Assembly (NCBI GenBank): GCA_026196495.1
Contig: JAPHSY010000033.1
Location: forward strand, 62,001-126,000
Reading direction: 5' to 3'
DNA length: 64,000 bases
Origin: Magnetovibrio sp.
Lineage (GTDB): Bacteria > Pseudomonadota > Alphaproteobacteria > Rhodospirillales > Magnetovibrionaceae
The notes under the pieces are model-generated. The model was not told where the DNA came from and searched no databases. It worked only from the letters and a program-made list of their open reading frames with translations. A program made the translations under genes and the position numbers. Shown in pieces: positions 1 through 9,084 of this stretch (its first letter is position 1; every line of letters begins with the position of its first letter).

Positions 1-178
1 GCAAGGCTTTGGTGCAGACTTAGCTGCTTACATAGCAGATGTGGCGAGGTACTTAACCTATCAAAGCGATAAAATGCCGTACCCGGTCAGCGATTGGGGG
101 GGACCGCCCCAACCCAAAGCCAAACCCAGGGCAAAGCGCAAAGCCCCGGTGAAAAAGAAACCATCTGAAGATAAATAA
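1..178 (+). CDS. C-terminal end of an unrecognised protein (5' truncated by window edge)
   Basis: An open frame enters from the left edge (first full codon at base 2) and stops at TAA 176-178, giving 58 residues. The first half is ordinary (contains ADVARYLTYQSDKMPYPVSDW-like residues, with a helical region followed by an aromatic/proline stretch). The last 20 or so residues are a lysine, proline and alanine rich basic tail, which is typical of a disordered extension. I do not recognise the family. Codon use matches the neighbourhood, and a good hairpin follows the stop, which supports this being a real gene end rather than a chance frame. Confidence 0.6.
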   Translation, partial: QGFGADLAAYIADVARYLTYQSDKMPYPVSDWGGPPQPKAKPRAKRKAPVKKKPSEDK

Positions 179-183
179 AAAAA

Positions 184-209
184 CGGGCGAAGCCGTGAAG
201 CTTCGCCCG
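184..209. terminator. Bidirectional rho-independent terminator
   Basis: A perfect 10-bp stem (CGGGCGAAGC, 184-193, with GCTTCGCCCG, 200-209) has a 6-base loop. It is flanked on the left by an A-rich run (T-run on the minus strand) and on the right by GTTTT. It lies between the converging partial gene and ald, and can serve both. Confidence 0.85.
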
Positions 210-231
210 AGTTTTGGTGTAAGTGTCTCGC

Positions 232-1350
232 TTAAGCTGCGAGAGCTCGGCTGGGGTCGACAAACTCGTAGCCTTGATCTTCGGCCACGGCCTTGTAAGT
301 GATGGCACCGTGATAAACGTTGAGCCCTTCCAGCAGATGTGGGTTATCCAACAATGCTTGGCGATAGCCTTTGTTGGCCAGTTCCAAACCAAACGGTAGG
401 GTGGCATTGTTGAGCGCATATGTGGATGTGCGCGGGACAGCGCCGGGCATGTTGGCAACGCAGTAGTGCACGACATCATCGATGATATAGGTTGGGTCTG
501 CGTGGGTGGTGGCGTGGGACGTTTCAAAGCAGCCACCTTGATCAATGGCAACATCAACCAAAACGGCACCTGGGCGCATGGCTTTGACCATATCGGCAGT
601 GACCAGTTTTGGTGCTGCGGCACCTTTGATCAACACACCGCCGACAACCAAGTCAGAAGCCAAAACGTGGCCCTCCAAAGCGGAAGCAGATGAGTACACG
701 GTCTTTAACGCCGCACCAAAGCGATTGTTGAGGCTGTCGAGCACATCAACGCTGCGATCCAATACGGTCACGTCTGCGCCCAGGCCCAGCGCCATTTGAA
801 TGGCGTTTTCGCCAACAACGCCGCCGCCGATGACGGTGACTTTGGCGGGTGCAACGCCGGGTACGCCGCCCAACAAGATACCTTCGCCGCCGTGGGCTTT
901 TTCCAAGGAATGGGCACCCGCTTGGATGGACATGCGACCCGCGACTTGGCTCATGGGAGCGAGCAGGGGGAGACCGCCCACCGTGTTCGTGACGGTTTCA
1001 TACGCAACGCATACAGCGCCGCTATCAATCAAGTCGCGGGTTTGTTCTGCATCTGGGGCCAGATGCAAGTATGTAAATAGGATTTGATCTTCACGCAGCA
1101 TGGTGCGTTCATTGGCTTGGGGTTCTTTGACCTTCACCACCATGTCGGCACGGGCAAAAATTTCAGCGGCTGTGTCGACGATTTCAGCACCCGCAGCAAT
1201 ATAAGCGGCATCAAGGCAGCCAATGCCAGAACCTGCGTTGGTTTCAACAATGGCTGTGTGACCATTGTTGACGAATTCACGCACGCTGTCCGGTGTCAGG
1301 CCGACACGGTATTCGTGATTTTTGATTTCTTTTGGAACGCCGATCAACAT
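232..1350 (-). CDS. ald: Alanine dehydrogenase
   Basis: NAD-dependent alanine dehydrogenase, which interconverts L-alanine and pyruvate plus ammonia in the cytoplasm. It is 372 residues, the normal length for the family. The N-terminus ([18 protein letters not shown]) is the typical AlaDh/PNT start, with the conserved substrate-binding Arg and Lys region. The Rossmann nucleotide-binding loop VIGGGVVG lies near residue 175, and the conserved [10 protein letters not shown] segment is near residue 300. It is transcribed away from an Lrp/AsnC-type regulator gene, an arrangement commonly seen for ald, which suggests alanine-responsive control through the shared 176-bp intergenic region. A strong terminator lies downstream. 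Confidence 0.97.
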   Translation of the reverse strand: MLIGVPKEIKNHEYRVGLTPDSVREFVNNGHTAIVETNAGSGIGCLDAAYIAAGAEIVDTAAEIFARADMVVKVKEPQANERTMLREDQILFTYLHLAPDAEQTRDLIDSGAVCVAYETVTNTVGGLPLLAPMSQVAGRMSIQAGAHSLEKAHGGEGILLGGVPGVAPAKVTVIGGGVVGENAIQMALGLGADVTVLDRSVDVLDSLNNRFGAALKTVYSSASALEGHVLASDLVVGGVLIKGAAAPKLVTADMVKAMRPGAVLVDVAIDQGGCFETSHATTHADPTYIIDDVVHYCVANMPGAVPRTSTYALNNATLPFGLELANKGYRQALLDNPHLLEGLNVYHGAITYKAVAEDQGYEFVDPSRALAA

Positions 1351-1465
1351 GGCTATGGTCTCCCTGTATGCAGTATTTGGGGTGTTTGTTTGAGCTGCAT
1401 GCAGGATATGAAAAACATCACGAAATGTACTTGCAAAGATGCGTGAAATTTTCTCTAAAATAGCG

Positions 1466-1512
1466 TAATATTCGATAATATAATTATTAAATGCAATAAT
1501 CTTCGAATATTA
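1466..1512. promoter_or_regulatory. Inverted repeat in ald/lrp intergenic region, likely Lrp-type operator
   Basis: A perfect 9-bp inverted repeat, TAATATTCG (1466-1474) and CGAATATTA (1504-1512), flanks a very AT-rich core in the shared ald/lrp control region. It sits directly upstream of the regulator's ribosome-binding site. Position and AT-richness fit an Lrp/AsnC operator. Binding is inferred. Confidence 0.55.
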
Positions 1513-1526
1513 GAAAGAAGTATGCA

Positions 1527-1997
1527 ATGAGTGCGTTAGATCAGATTGACATGAATATCCTTCAAACCCTGCAGTCTGATGGACGCATGACCAACCAAGA
1601 CTTGGCAGAGCAAGTGAACCTGTCGCCGAGTGCCTGTTTGCGCCGGGTGCGGCGATTGGAAGAAAGCGGTGTGATTGATGGATACGGTGCGCGCCTGAAC
1701 CCCAAAGCGGTGGGGCGGGGGTCAAACATCTTCATCGAAATCACCTTGTCGGGACAAAGTGAAGACATCTTGGATGCCTTTGAAAGGGCCATTGCCGAAG
1801 TCCCAGATGTGATGGAATGCTATTTGATGGCGGGGCAGGCCGATTACTTGGTCCGTGTTGCGGTGTCATTGGCTGAAGACTATGAACGTATACACAAAAC
1901 CTATCTGTCGCGCTTACCGGGCATAGCGGGTATTCGCTCCATCTTTACCATGCGTACGGTGTGTAAGAAGGAAGGCTTTGCGCTTCACGGTATTTGA
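1527..1997 (+). CDS. Lrp/AsnC family transcriptional regulator (probable ald regulator)
   Basis: A 156-residue protein of normal family length. An N-terminal winged helix-turn-helix (about residues 4-60, with DQIDMNILQTLQSDGRM and the recognition region LSPSACLRRVRRLEESGVI) is followed by a RAM/AsnC ligand-binding domain (about 70-150, with the segment DVMECYLMAGQADYLVRV). The Lrp/AsnC family senses amino acids and binds AT-rich inverted repeats as octamers or dimers. Divergent placement next to ald and the inverted repeat between the two genes suggest that it controls ald in response to alanine, and probably itself. The start ATG at 1527 is preceded by an AGAAAG-type ribosome-binding site. 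Confidence 0.93.
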   Translation: MSALDQIDMNILQTLQSDGRMTNQDLAEQVNLSPSACLRRVRRLEESGVIDGYGARLNPKAVGRGSNIFIEITLSGQSEDILDAFERAIAEVPDVMECYLMAGQADYLVRVAVSLAEDYERIHKTYLSRLPGIAGIRSIFTMRTVCKKEGFALHGI

Positions 1998-2084
1998 TTA
2001 CCTAGCCTAGATTTTATATTGAAAACACAACCTATAAGTTGTAGTTTGTCTTGAATGAGAGAAACTCAGCCTTAGGAGAGCAGA

Positions 2085-2858
2085 GTGTTTGGTCGAGGGG
2101 GATTTAGCCTAGGTTTTGGGCGCAAAAAAAGTGTGTCTGATGGTACTGATCAATCCAATCAGCTATCCGCCCAAACTGGTGAACGGAGAACTCCAAATAA
2201 AAGTCTACGCGATGCTGTATCAGCACTTCTCATGAGTGTTGAAGAAATTTTTGCAACTTCAATTGATGTTCAAGGTTCTTTATTGCGTTTTGCCAGAAGT
2301 TTTAATCACACGCATATTTCCGATGTGATGATTTATGAAGAGGATGGGAAAACACAATATGTCAGTTTTGGACATTTCATACCGCCTCAATCTATTGATC
2401 ATAGCCAGCATGAAAAACTGTTTTGGCTTGTGAATGACATTAGCGCTGTTCAGCTGTTGCAAAATACAGAAGGGAACGATGATCTTTTAGAACAAAAATC
2501 CTTTGGAACTGCGTTCAATGCAGCTTATGTGAGCAGTTATTTGCAATTGTTGCTAAAGCATATTGATCAAAAATTGTTTGAAAATCTGATAGGTACCCCC
2601 GAACAGACTCAGTCACATATGCATCGGCTTGTGACACAAGAAAGTGATGTGTACGTTTCGAAGTTGAGGCAAATTTCTGGATATTCTGCTTCTTACAATC
2701 AGATGCTCAATAATATGGCCAGTCGCGATGACCTTCCAAGCTTGCCGATCATTCCCATCGCGATCGGGAATGTCTTGGACGAGGGGGCTGTTTTGTTGAA
2801 CATCTATATGGACAAGCATAAAGGCGAACAAATGAAGACCTATTTGGCGGCGCGCTAG
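2085..2858 (+). CDS. Hypothetical protein, 257 aa, unrecognised
   Basis: I do not recognise this family. The frame starts with GTG at 2085, well placed behind TTAGGAGAG. The first 45 residues are glycine/serine rich and polar (a low-complexity, probably disordered head, with GRGGFSLGFGRKK). The rest looks like a compact soluble domain: an alpha/beta stretch around residues 70-105 (SDVMIYEEDGKTQYVSFGHF) and then mostly helical sequence. There is no signal peptide, membrane segment or obvious catalytic motif. The base composition is visibly more AT-rich than the ald and secDF genes around it, so recent acquisition is possible. It stands alone, convergent with the antiporter gene. Confidence 0.7.
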   Translation: MFGRGGFSLGFGRKKSVSDGTDQSNQLSAQTGERRTPNKSLRDAVSALLMSVEEIFATSIDVQGSLLRFARSFNHTHISDVMIYEEDGKTQYVSFGHFIPPQSIDHSQHEKLFWLVNDISAVQLLQNTEGNDDLLEQKSFGTAFNAAYVSSYLQLLLKHIDQKLFENLIGTPEQTQSHMHRLVTQESDVYVSKLRQISGYSASYNQMLNNMASRDDLPSLPIIPIAIGNVLDEGAVLLNIYMDKHKGEQMKTYLAAR

Positions 2859-2875
2859 GCAAATTGTATTTGTCC

Positions 2876-4114
2876 CTAAACCTTCACAAACCGCTGAATA
2901 ACCCACTTCACGCTCAATCCCTGAACCAGGACGGAGAACACCACCGCGACATATGTGGCAGCAACGATCATGTCTTTTTCTGGAACATCGGGAAGTGACA
3001 GCGCCAATGCCACCGAAATGCCGCCGCGCAATCCTCCCCAGGTGAGAACCGGGATGGCACCTTTGGTAAATGTTTTGCGGAACAAGATCAGGCGCAGCGG
3101 CGTTGCGACAGCCAGTGCGCGACCAAGCAAAATGACCGGAATGGTCATGAAGCCTGCGAGTAGGTATTCCGGTTGAATATCCATCACCAACACTTCAAAG
3201 CCGATTAACGTGAACAGCAAAGCGTTGAGGATTTCATCCAATAGATGCCAGAAGTCATGCACATGATGGCGTGTTTTATCTGACATACCGAAACGCATAC
3301 CGTGATTGCCGATCAGCAACCCTGCCATTACCACGGCAATGGGGCCGCTGGCATGTAATGCGGTGGCGAAGGAGTAGGTGCCAGCCACCAAAGCCAATGT
3401 GATGACCACTTCCAAGACATAGTCGTTTATGTGTTTAAGCATCCGATAGGCGACCCAACCGGTTGCAAGTCCCAGTGCGGCACCGCCACCGGCTTCGTGC
3501 AACAAGAACAAACCAATCCCCGTAACGGTAGTTTCGAGATGATTGTCCCCGCCGGGAAAGGCGATGGCGACCAAGGTGGCAAACACCACCACGCCGATGC
3601 CATCGTTGAAGAGGCTTTCGCCACCGATTTTGGCTTCCAGACTTTCCGGAACTTTGACGGTTTTCAATAACCCCATCACTGCCACGGGATCAGTGGGGGA
3701 AATCAGTGCGCCAAACACCAACGCGGTCATAAGTGTCGCCCCAGTGATAAGATGAAAGCCAAAGCCCGCGACCAAGGTGGAGATCAAAACCCCCAGGCTT
3801 GCCATGAGGGCAATTGCCGTTTTGCGTTTGAGGAGCTGTTCCAAATCAACATGCATGGCGCCGGCAAACAGCAAGAAGCTGAGAAATACGGACATCAGCG
3901 TGTCATAAAAATCGATACCGCCAATAGCGGTGCGCACCGTCTCGCCAACGCCCAAGCTGGGGGCTAGGCCATCGATGGCCATCACAAACAGGGATGCACT
4001 CAGCGATATGACCAGCAATCCAATGGTGCTGGGCAGTTTCAACAGGTGGTAATTGATGGCCCCAAAAAGTGCGATGACCACCAGGGAAATAGAAAAAATA
4101 TCAATGAGTTCCAT
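2876..4114 (-). CDS. CPA1-family Na+(K+)/H+ antiporter, NhaP type
   Basis: A 412-residue polytopic membrane protein with about 12 hydrophobic segments and almost no soluble tail. The sequence GGESLFNDGIGVVVF (near residue 165) is the conserved ion-binding Asn-Asp motif of the CPA1 (NhaP/NHE) family, and ALISPTDPVAVMGLL just before it is also a family signature. These proteins exchange sodium or potassium for protons across the inner membrane in pH and salt homeostasis, fitting a marine organism. The lack of the long cytoplasmic C-terminal domain seen in eukaryotic NHE proteins is normal for bacterial NhaP. It lies 9 bases downstream of the DUF815 ATPase gene on the same strand, so co-transcription is likely. 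Ion specificity cannot be read from sequence. Confidence 0.9.
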   Translation of the reverse strand: MELIDIFSISLVVIALFGAINYHLLKLPSTIGLLVISLSASLFVMAIDGLAPSLGVGETVRTAIGGIDFYDTLMSVFLSFLLFAGAMHVDLEQLLKRKTAIALMASLGVLISTLVAGFGFHLITGATLMTALVFGALISPTDPVAVMGLLKTVKVPESLEAKIGGESLFNDGIGVVVFATLVAIAFPGGDNHLETTVTGIGLFLLHEAGGGAALGLATGWVAYRMLKHINDYVLEVVITLALVAGTYSFATALHASGPIAVVMAGLLIGNHGMRFGMSDKTRHHVHDFWHLLDEILNALLFTLIGFEVLVMDIQPEYLLAGFMTIPVILLGRALAVATPLRLILFRKTFTKGAIPVLTWGGLRGGISVALALSLPDVPEKDMIVAATYVAVVFSVLVQGLSVKWVIQRFVKV

Positions 4115-4123
4115 AAGAATATA

Positions 4124-4981
4124 TCAGCCTAAGGCCTTGCCTTGTTTGCCTGCGATGTCTTGGATGAATTGCCAGGCGACACGCCCGGATCGGGCACCGC
4201 GGGTCATGGACCATTCCAGCGCTTGGGCGCGCAGATCTTCTGTGGTGATGTCCAACTTGTAGTGCTCAGCGTAACCTTCGCAAATGGCGAAATAGGTGGC
4301 TTGGTCCAAGTTATGAAAGCCCAGCCATAGGCCGAAACGATCAGAAAGAGAGACCTTTTCTTCCACGGATTCAGATGGGTTGATGGCGGTGGAGCGTTCA
4401 TTTTCGATCATGTCACGCGCCATCAAATGGCGGCGGTTGGATGTGGCGTAGAAAATGACGTTATCGGGTCGACCTTCGATGCCGCCGTCCAAAACGGCTT
4501 TGAGCGATTTGTATTGTGCATCGTTGGCATCAAACGACAAATCATCACAAAACAGCACCGTGCGACGATTGGATTCGCGCAAAATGTCCAACAATTGCGG
4601 TAATGAAGGGATATCTTCGCGGTGAATTTCCACCAATAACAATGGATCATCACGGTCAGTGTTGATTTCGGCATGTACGGCTTTGACCAAGGAACTTTTG
4701 CCCGTTCCCCGCGCGCCCCAAAGCAAAGCGTTGTTGGCGGGGGAACCGTTGGCAAATTGGCGGGTGTTGGCCAAAAGGGTATCGGCTTGGGACTGGATGC
4801 CTTTTAACAGACTAAAATCAACACGATTGACCTTTTTAATTGGGTTAAGGAGCTCACCCTCGGTCTGCCACACAAAAGCGTCGGCAGTGCTTAAGTCATT
4901 GGTGGATTTTTGGGCAGGAGCCAACGCTTCCAGGGCCTCGGCAATGCGTTCTAAAACGGGCTGTAAGGTGTGATTTGTCAT
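4124..4981 (-). CDS. DUF815 family AAA-type ATPase
   Basis: A 285-residue cytoplasmic P-loop ATPase of the DUF815 family. The Walker A motif GARGTGKSSLVKA is at about residue 90, the Walker B motif VLFCDDLSF at about 145, and a sensor-like YATSNRRHLM segment at about 180. The C-terminal part contains the family-typical LSDRFGLWLGF and TRGARSGR segments. Its role is not established experimentally as far as I know. It lies upstream of yajC on the opposite strand, a neighbourhood seen in other alphaproteobacteria. The start at 4981 gives the usual family length, and the antiporter gene follows closely in the same direction. Confidence 0.88.
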   Translation of the reverse strand: MTNHTLQPVLERIAEALEALAPAQKSTNDLSTADAFVWQTEGELLNPIKKVNRVDFSLLKGIQSQADTLLANTRQFANGSPANNALLWGARGTGKSSLVKAVHAEINTDRDDPLLLVEIHREDIPSLPQLLDILRESNRRTVLFCDDLSFDANDAQYKSLKAVLDGGIEGRPDNVIFYATSNRRHLMARDMIENERSTAINPSESVEEKVSLSDRFGLWLGFHNLDQATYFAICEGYAEHYKLDITTEDLRAQALEWSMTRGARSGRVAWQFIQDIAGKQGKALG

Positions 4982-5140
4982 GGTTTTGGACGGTAAAGGT
5001 CGAAAATCGTCCCGTCAATGTCGAGAAACGCCGAAAAACCCGGTTTGGCGTTTGCATGTGGGGCTTATACGGCTATATATTCCGCAGTCGAATTTAAACG
5101 GCCCGGCGTGGCGAACCGCAGGGCCTACTAGGAGTATCTC

Positions 5141-5554
5141 ATGTTGATTTCGGAAGCTTACGCTCAAGCTGCAGGTGCCGCCTCAGGTGGAGGTGACTTT
5201 TTTGCGCAAATGATGCCTTTGATGCTGATTTTTGCGGTTTTCTATTTCCTGCTGATCCGTCCACAGCAAAAGAAACAAAAACAGCATGGCGAAATGCTGA
5301 ACGCTTTGCGCCGTGGTGACAAGGTTATCACCGGTGGCGGTATTTACGGCACCATCACTAAAGTCAAAAGCGATACCGAAGTTGTGGTGGAAATCGCCGA
5401 TGGCATTAAGGTGACGGTTGCACGCGGCACCATTGCCACGGTCGAAGCCAAAACAGAAGCTGCTGACAAAGCTGACAGTAAGTCTGACGATGACGAAAAC
5501 ACAGATGGCGATGATAAGAAGGGTGGTTTGAAAAAACTGCTGGGCGGCAAATAA
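5141..5554 (+). CDS. yajC: Preprotein translocase subunit YajC
   Basis: YajC, the small inner-membrane accessory of the SecDF complex. The 137-residue protein has a short periplasmic head, one transmembrane helix (about residues 24-42), the signature LLIRPQQKKQKQH, and the compact domain with ALRRGDKVITGGGIYGTI. The tail is acidic (EAADKADSKSDDDENTDGDD) and then basic (KKGGLKKLLGGK), making the protein somewhat longer than the roughly 110 residues of E. coli YajC. A good ribosome-binding site (TAGGAG) precedes ATG 5141. It leads the yajC-secD-secF block, with 49 bases to secD. Confidence 0.97.
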   Translation: MLISEAYAQAAGAASGGGDFFAQMMPLMLIFAVFYFLLIRPQQKKQKQHGEMLNALRRGDKVITGGGIYGTITKVKSDTEVVVEIADGIKVTVARGTIATVEAKTEAADKADSKSDDDENTDGDDKKGGLKKLLGGK

Positions 5555-5603
5555 GCCGACCTTCTGAATATTCTGACGTCCTTCCTCTAACGGAACGCTC
5601 TAT

Positions 5604-7187
5604 ATGCTAAAGATCGAAACCTGGAAGCTTGCCGTAGTCGGCATTCTTTGTGCGCTGGGCATTGCCTTTGCCGCACCCAACGTGTTGGACAGCGAAACGG
5701 CGGCTGATTTGCCGGACTTCATGCCCAACAAGCAAATCAGCCTTGGTCTGGACTTGCAGGGCGGTTCGCACCTGTTGTTGGAAGTCGAAGTCGGCGTGGT
5801 GGTGAAAGAACGCCTGGAAGCCTTGGTGGATACCATCCGTACTGAAATGCGCAAAGAACGTATCCGCTATTCCGGTTTGGGTGCTGCGGCTACAGGCGTC
5901 AGTGTCACCATCAAGGATGTTGCTCAAGCTGAAAAAGCATACGACATCATTCGTAAACTTGATGTGGGCTATGACACGGACCTATCTGACGATGGTCGCA
6001 TCACCATGAACCTGACGGAATTGTCCCTAAAGGAACGCCGCATTCAAGCGGTGGATCAATCTATCGAGATTGTTCGTCGCCGTGTTGATCCACAAGGTGT
6101 GAAGGAACCGACTATCACTCGACAGGGTGATGATCGCATTTTGTTGCAAGTTCCAGGTGAAGATGATCCTGAGAAACTGAAGAAATTGTTAGGTCAAACC
6201 GCTAAGCTAACCTTCCATCTGATGGATGAGAAAGGTTCAATGGCTGATGCCTTAGCTGGCCGTGTGCCACCGGGTTCCATGTTGCTGCCAGCGGTTGATG
6301 AATTTGATAGTGCCGGGCGTCCACGCATGTTTTTGCTGAAAAAGCGTGTATCTGTGAGTGGTGATACCTTGGTCAGTGCATCCATGGGCTTTGATGAGAG
6401 CACCCGCCCTGCAGTGAACTTCCGCTTGGATGCAGTGGGTGGTAAGAAATTTGCCGACATAACCCGTGCAAACTTGGGCAAACCGTTTGCAATTGTGTTG
6501 GACAATAAGGTGCTCAGCGCACCAACCATTCAAGGTATTATTCCCGGTGGCTCCGGTCAAATCACCAGCGGCACGTTCACCACCGAAAGTGCTCGTGAAT
6601 TGGCCTTGCTGCTCAGCGCTGGTGCGTTGCCCGCACCGTTGACAGTATTGGAAGAACGCTCTGTCGGACCGGGTTTGGGGGCTGACAGTGTGGCCGCGGG
6701 TAAAATTGCTTCCATGCTTGGCCTCGCACTCGTGATTATCTTTATGGCGGTTTATTATGGCCGTTTTGGCCTATTTGCTGATGTTGCCTTGATCTCCAAT
6801 ATGGTGTTCATCGTCGCTATGCTCTCGGCCTTCGGCGCGACGTTGACGCTACCGGGTATTGCCGGAATTGTTCTGACCATCGGTATGGCGGTTGATGCCA
6901 ACGTGTTGGTGTTTGAACGAATTCGCGAAGAACTGAAAACTGGACGCGGTGTCATGTCTGCGGTGGACAATGGCTATAAGCGTGCCTTTGGCACCATCAT
7001 TGACGCCAACATCACGACATTGATTGCTGCGACACTTTTGTTTGCATTTGGCTCCGGCCCAGTTCAGGGCTTTGCTGTGACGCTGGCTATTGGCATCATT
7101 TCATCCATGTTCACCGCCATTTGGGTGACGCGTATTCAAGTGGTCTTGTGGCTGCGCAAAACGCGCCCCGCGACTTTGAAGATTTAA
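5604..7187 (+). CDS. secD: Protein translocase subunit SecD
   Basis: SecD, the inner-membrane RND-type component that with SecF uses the proton gradient to help complete protein export. The 527 residues are typical of the shorter alphaproteobacterial form. There is an N-terminal membrane helix (about 8-24), the signature LGLDLQGGSHLLLEV, the large periplasmic P1 region (about 45-340), and five clustered transmembrane helices at the C-terminus with the conserved TIGMAVDANVLVFERIREEL segment carrying the proton-relay Asp. The ribosome-binding site is weak, so translation may be coupled to yajC. secF follows after 16 bases. Confidence 0.98.
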   Translation: MLKIETWKLAVVGILCALGIAFAAPNVLDSETAADLPDFMPNKQISLGLDLQGGSHLLLEVEVGVVVKERLEALVDTIRTEMRKERIRYSGLGAAATGVSVTIKDVAQAEKAYDIIRKLDVGYDTDLSDDGRITMNLTELSLKERRIQAVDQSIEIVRRRVDPQGVKEPTITRQGDDRILLQVPGEDDPEKLKKLLGQTAKLTFHLMDEKGSMADALAGRVPPGSMLLPAVDEFDSAGRPRMFLLKKRVSVSGDTLVSASMGFDESTRPAVNFRLDAVGGKKFADITRANLGKPFAIVLDNKVLSAPTIQGIIPGGSGQITSGTFTTESARELALLLSAGALPAPLTVLEERSVGPGLGADSVAAGKIASMLGLALVIIFMAVYYGRFGLFADVALISNMVFIVAMLSAFGATLTLPGIAGIVLTIGMAVDANVLVFERIREELKTGRGVMSAVDNGYKRAFGTIIDANITTLIAATLLFAFGSGPVQGFAVTLAIGIISSMFTAIWVTRIQVVLWLRKTRPATLKI

Positions 7188-7203
7188 GGAGAGGACCCTA
7201 AAC

Positions 7204-8133
7204 ATGCGTATTAAGCTTCTCCCCGAAAATCCGAACTTTGGTTTCCTCCAACGCCGGATGATCTTTTTTGTCTTTTCCGCACTTTTGGTGGCGGCATCAG
7301 TGGGCATGTTTGGGACCAAGGGTCTCAGCTACGGTATCGACTTTACCGGTGGCATCATGATTGAGGTGAAGACTCCTCAAGATGGTCAAATCGGTGAGCT
7401 GCGCTCGAAATTAAAGGGCCTAAATTTGGGCTCTGTCGAGTTGCAAGAATTTGGTGCCCCCAACGACATCTTGATCCGCCTGCAAGCCCAGGAGGGCGGC
7501 GAAAAAGCCAACCAAGCGGCTGTTAATGCGGTGAAGTTGGCTTTGGGTGATGGCATGGAGTACCGCCGCACCGAGCTGGTGGGCCCCAAGGTCTCTGATG
7601 AGTTGTTCTGGAACGGGGTTTATGCTGTTGTCTCAGCAATTTTGGCAATTTTGGTTTATATCTGGTTCCGGTTTGAATGGCAGTTTGGCCTGGGTGCTGT
7701 GGTCGCGTTGAGCCATGACGTGATCTCGACCATCGGCATTTTCTCACTGCTGGGGTTTGAATTTAATTTGGCGACGGTGGCTGCGGTTTTGACCATTGCG
7801 GGTTATTCCATCAACGATACTGTGGTGGTGTTTGACCGCGTGCGTGAAAACCTGCGCAAATATAAAACCATGCCCATGGAAGAACTGCTCAATCAAAGTG
7901 CCAACGAAACTTTGTCACGTACCGTGATGACGTCTTTGACCACAATGTTGGCCTTGGTCGCATTGTATTTCTTGGGTGGCGAAATCATCCGTGATTTTGC
8001 TTTTGCCATGATCTGGGGCGTGTTGATCGGTACTTATTCTTCAGTCTGTTTGGCTGTACCGCTGCTGTTGCACCTTGGTGTCGAGCGTCGCACAGGTGAT
8101 GATGAAGATAGCACCATCGAACAGACGGCTTAA
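7204..8133 (+). CDS. secF: Protein translocase subunit SecF
   Basis: SecF, partner of SecD in the inner membrane. The 309 residues comprise an N-terminal membrane helix (about 17-37), the SYGIDFTGGIMIEVK segment, a short periplasmic domain, and five further membrane helices with the diagnostic AGYSINDTVVVFDRVREN motif. A strong AAGGAGAGG ribosome-binding site precedes ATG 7204. It is separated by 20 bases from the Mth938-like gene, which is its usual downstream neighbour in alphaproteobacteria. Confidence 0.98.
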   Translation: MRIKLLPENPNFGFLQRRMIFFVFSALLVAASVGMFGTKGLSYGIDFTGGIMIEVKTPQDGQIGELRSKLKGLNLGSVELQEFGAPNDILIRLQAQEGGEKANQAAVNAVKLALGDGMEYRRTELVGPKVSDELFWNGVYAVVSAILAILVYIWFRFEWQFGLGAVVALSHDVISTIGIFSLLGFEFNLATVAAVLTIAGYSINDTVVVFDRVRENLRKYKTMPMEELLNQSANETLSRTVMTSLTTMLALVALYFLGGEIIRDFAFAMIWGVLIGTYSSVCLAVPLLLHLGVERRTGDDEDSTIEQTA

Positions 8134-8153
8134 GCTGGGAGAGAAGAGGGCAC

Positions 8154-8525
8154 ATGTCCTTTGATATCACACCTAAGGTCCCAGCGGACCGCCAAATCGT
8201 AAAATCATACGGTGATGGGAGCTTTTCCATCACAGGCAAGACCTATGACAGCTCAGTCTTGGTTTTTTTGACTGAAACACAGATGTGGTCTGGTGATATT
8301 ACCTTAGAAAGCCTAAAGCCTGTTATAGAACACCCTAGTAAACTGGAAATTTTGGTTGTGGGGTGTGGTGCAAACTTTACCCTTCCACCAGAAGAACTAC
8401 GCGTTGCCTTGCAAGAATACGGTGTTGTGTTGGAGTGGATGGATACGCCCGCTGCGTGCCGTACCTATAACGTTCTTGCCATTGAAGAACGTGCCGTTGC
8501 CGCAGCTCTGGTGGCTGTTGAATAA
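8154..8525 (+). CDS. Mth938-like (DUF498) domain protein
   Basis: A 123-residue cytoplasmic protein of the Mth938-like family (human relative NDUFAF3/C3orf60, a complex I assembly factor). Signatures are GDGSFSITGKTYDSSVLVF near the start, LVVGCGANF in the middle, and WMDTPAACRTYNVLAIEERAVAAALV near the end. It is co-directional and closely spaced with secF. In many alphaproteobacteria this gene is followed directly by the squalene/phytoene-synthase-family gene related to NDUFAF6. Here that gene lies 3.8 kb further on, after four other genes. A complex I assembly role is by analogy to the mitochondrial relatives only. Confidence 0.9.
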   Translation: MSFDITPKVPADRQIVKSYGDGSFSITGKTYDSSVLVFLTETQMWSGDITLESLKPVIEHPSKLEILVVGCGANFTLPPEELRVALQEYGVVLEWMDTPAACRTYNVLAIEERAVAAALVAVE

Positions 8526-8548
8526 TCGCGTGCGAGTTAGGGAAAGAT

Positions 8549-8977
8549 ATGAATATCAAAGTTGCTGCAATATCGACATTGATTGCCTTTCCATTGTTGA
8601 ACGTATCTGCACAGGCTGAAGATGACCGGGAGGCCCTTCCCGTTACGGCTGCACAAAAAACACAAATGTTGGGCGAAATGCGCGGCTTTCTTGAAGCTGT
8701 GCAAGATATTGTCCTGGCGATGGCTGAAAACGATATGCCGTCAGTGATTGAAGCGGCTAAATCAATGGGGATGGGGCGCAATCGCGGTACTGGACAAGGG
8801 GTTGGTCGGTATATGCCGATGGAATTCCGCCAAATGGGGCGGGGCACACATGTAGCCTTTGATGAATTGGCACAGGCAGCTGAATTTGGTCCCGAAGGTG
8901 TGTTGGAAGAGCTGGGCGTTTTGATGTCGAACTGCAACGGGTGTCATGCAACCTACAGATTGGTCTTAAGGCCCTAG
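8549..8977 (+). CDS. Cytochrome c'-like periplasmic haem protein
   Basis: A 142-residue exported protein. Residues 1-22 form a Sec signal peptide ending around VSAQA. The rest is helical, with a single haem c attachment motif, CNGCH, 9 residues from the C-terminus. A C-terminal CxxCH in a helical protein of about 120 mature residues is the layout of class II cytochromes (cytochrome c' / c-556), whose roles include NO binding and electron transfer. Low overall identity with standard cytochrome c' is possible, so the subclass is inferred. It starts 23 bases after the Mth938-like gene and could be read through from the sec operon. Confidence 0.75.
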   Translation: MNIKVAAISTLIAFPLLNVSAQAEDDREALPVTAAQKTQMLGEMRGFLEAVQDIVLAMAENDMPSVIEAAKSMGMGRNRGTGQGVGRYMPMEFRQMGRGTHVAFDELAQAAEFGPEGVLEELGVLMSNCNGCHATYRLVLRP

Positions 8978-9084
8978 ACTGAAAAAAGCTTCAAATACCT
9001 TAAGAAATTGATTATGGTCAGCGACTGTTGGGAAATATACGCTGAATCAAAGCGTTAATCTGTGTCTTTGAGCTGGGGCTTCAC

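Noticed and set aside
8377-8937. Minus-strand frame of 186 codons opposite the Mth938-like and cytochrome c'-like genes
   Set aside because: The two plus-strand genes carry clear motifs (GCGANF, CNGCH), so this frame is a shadow.
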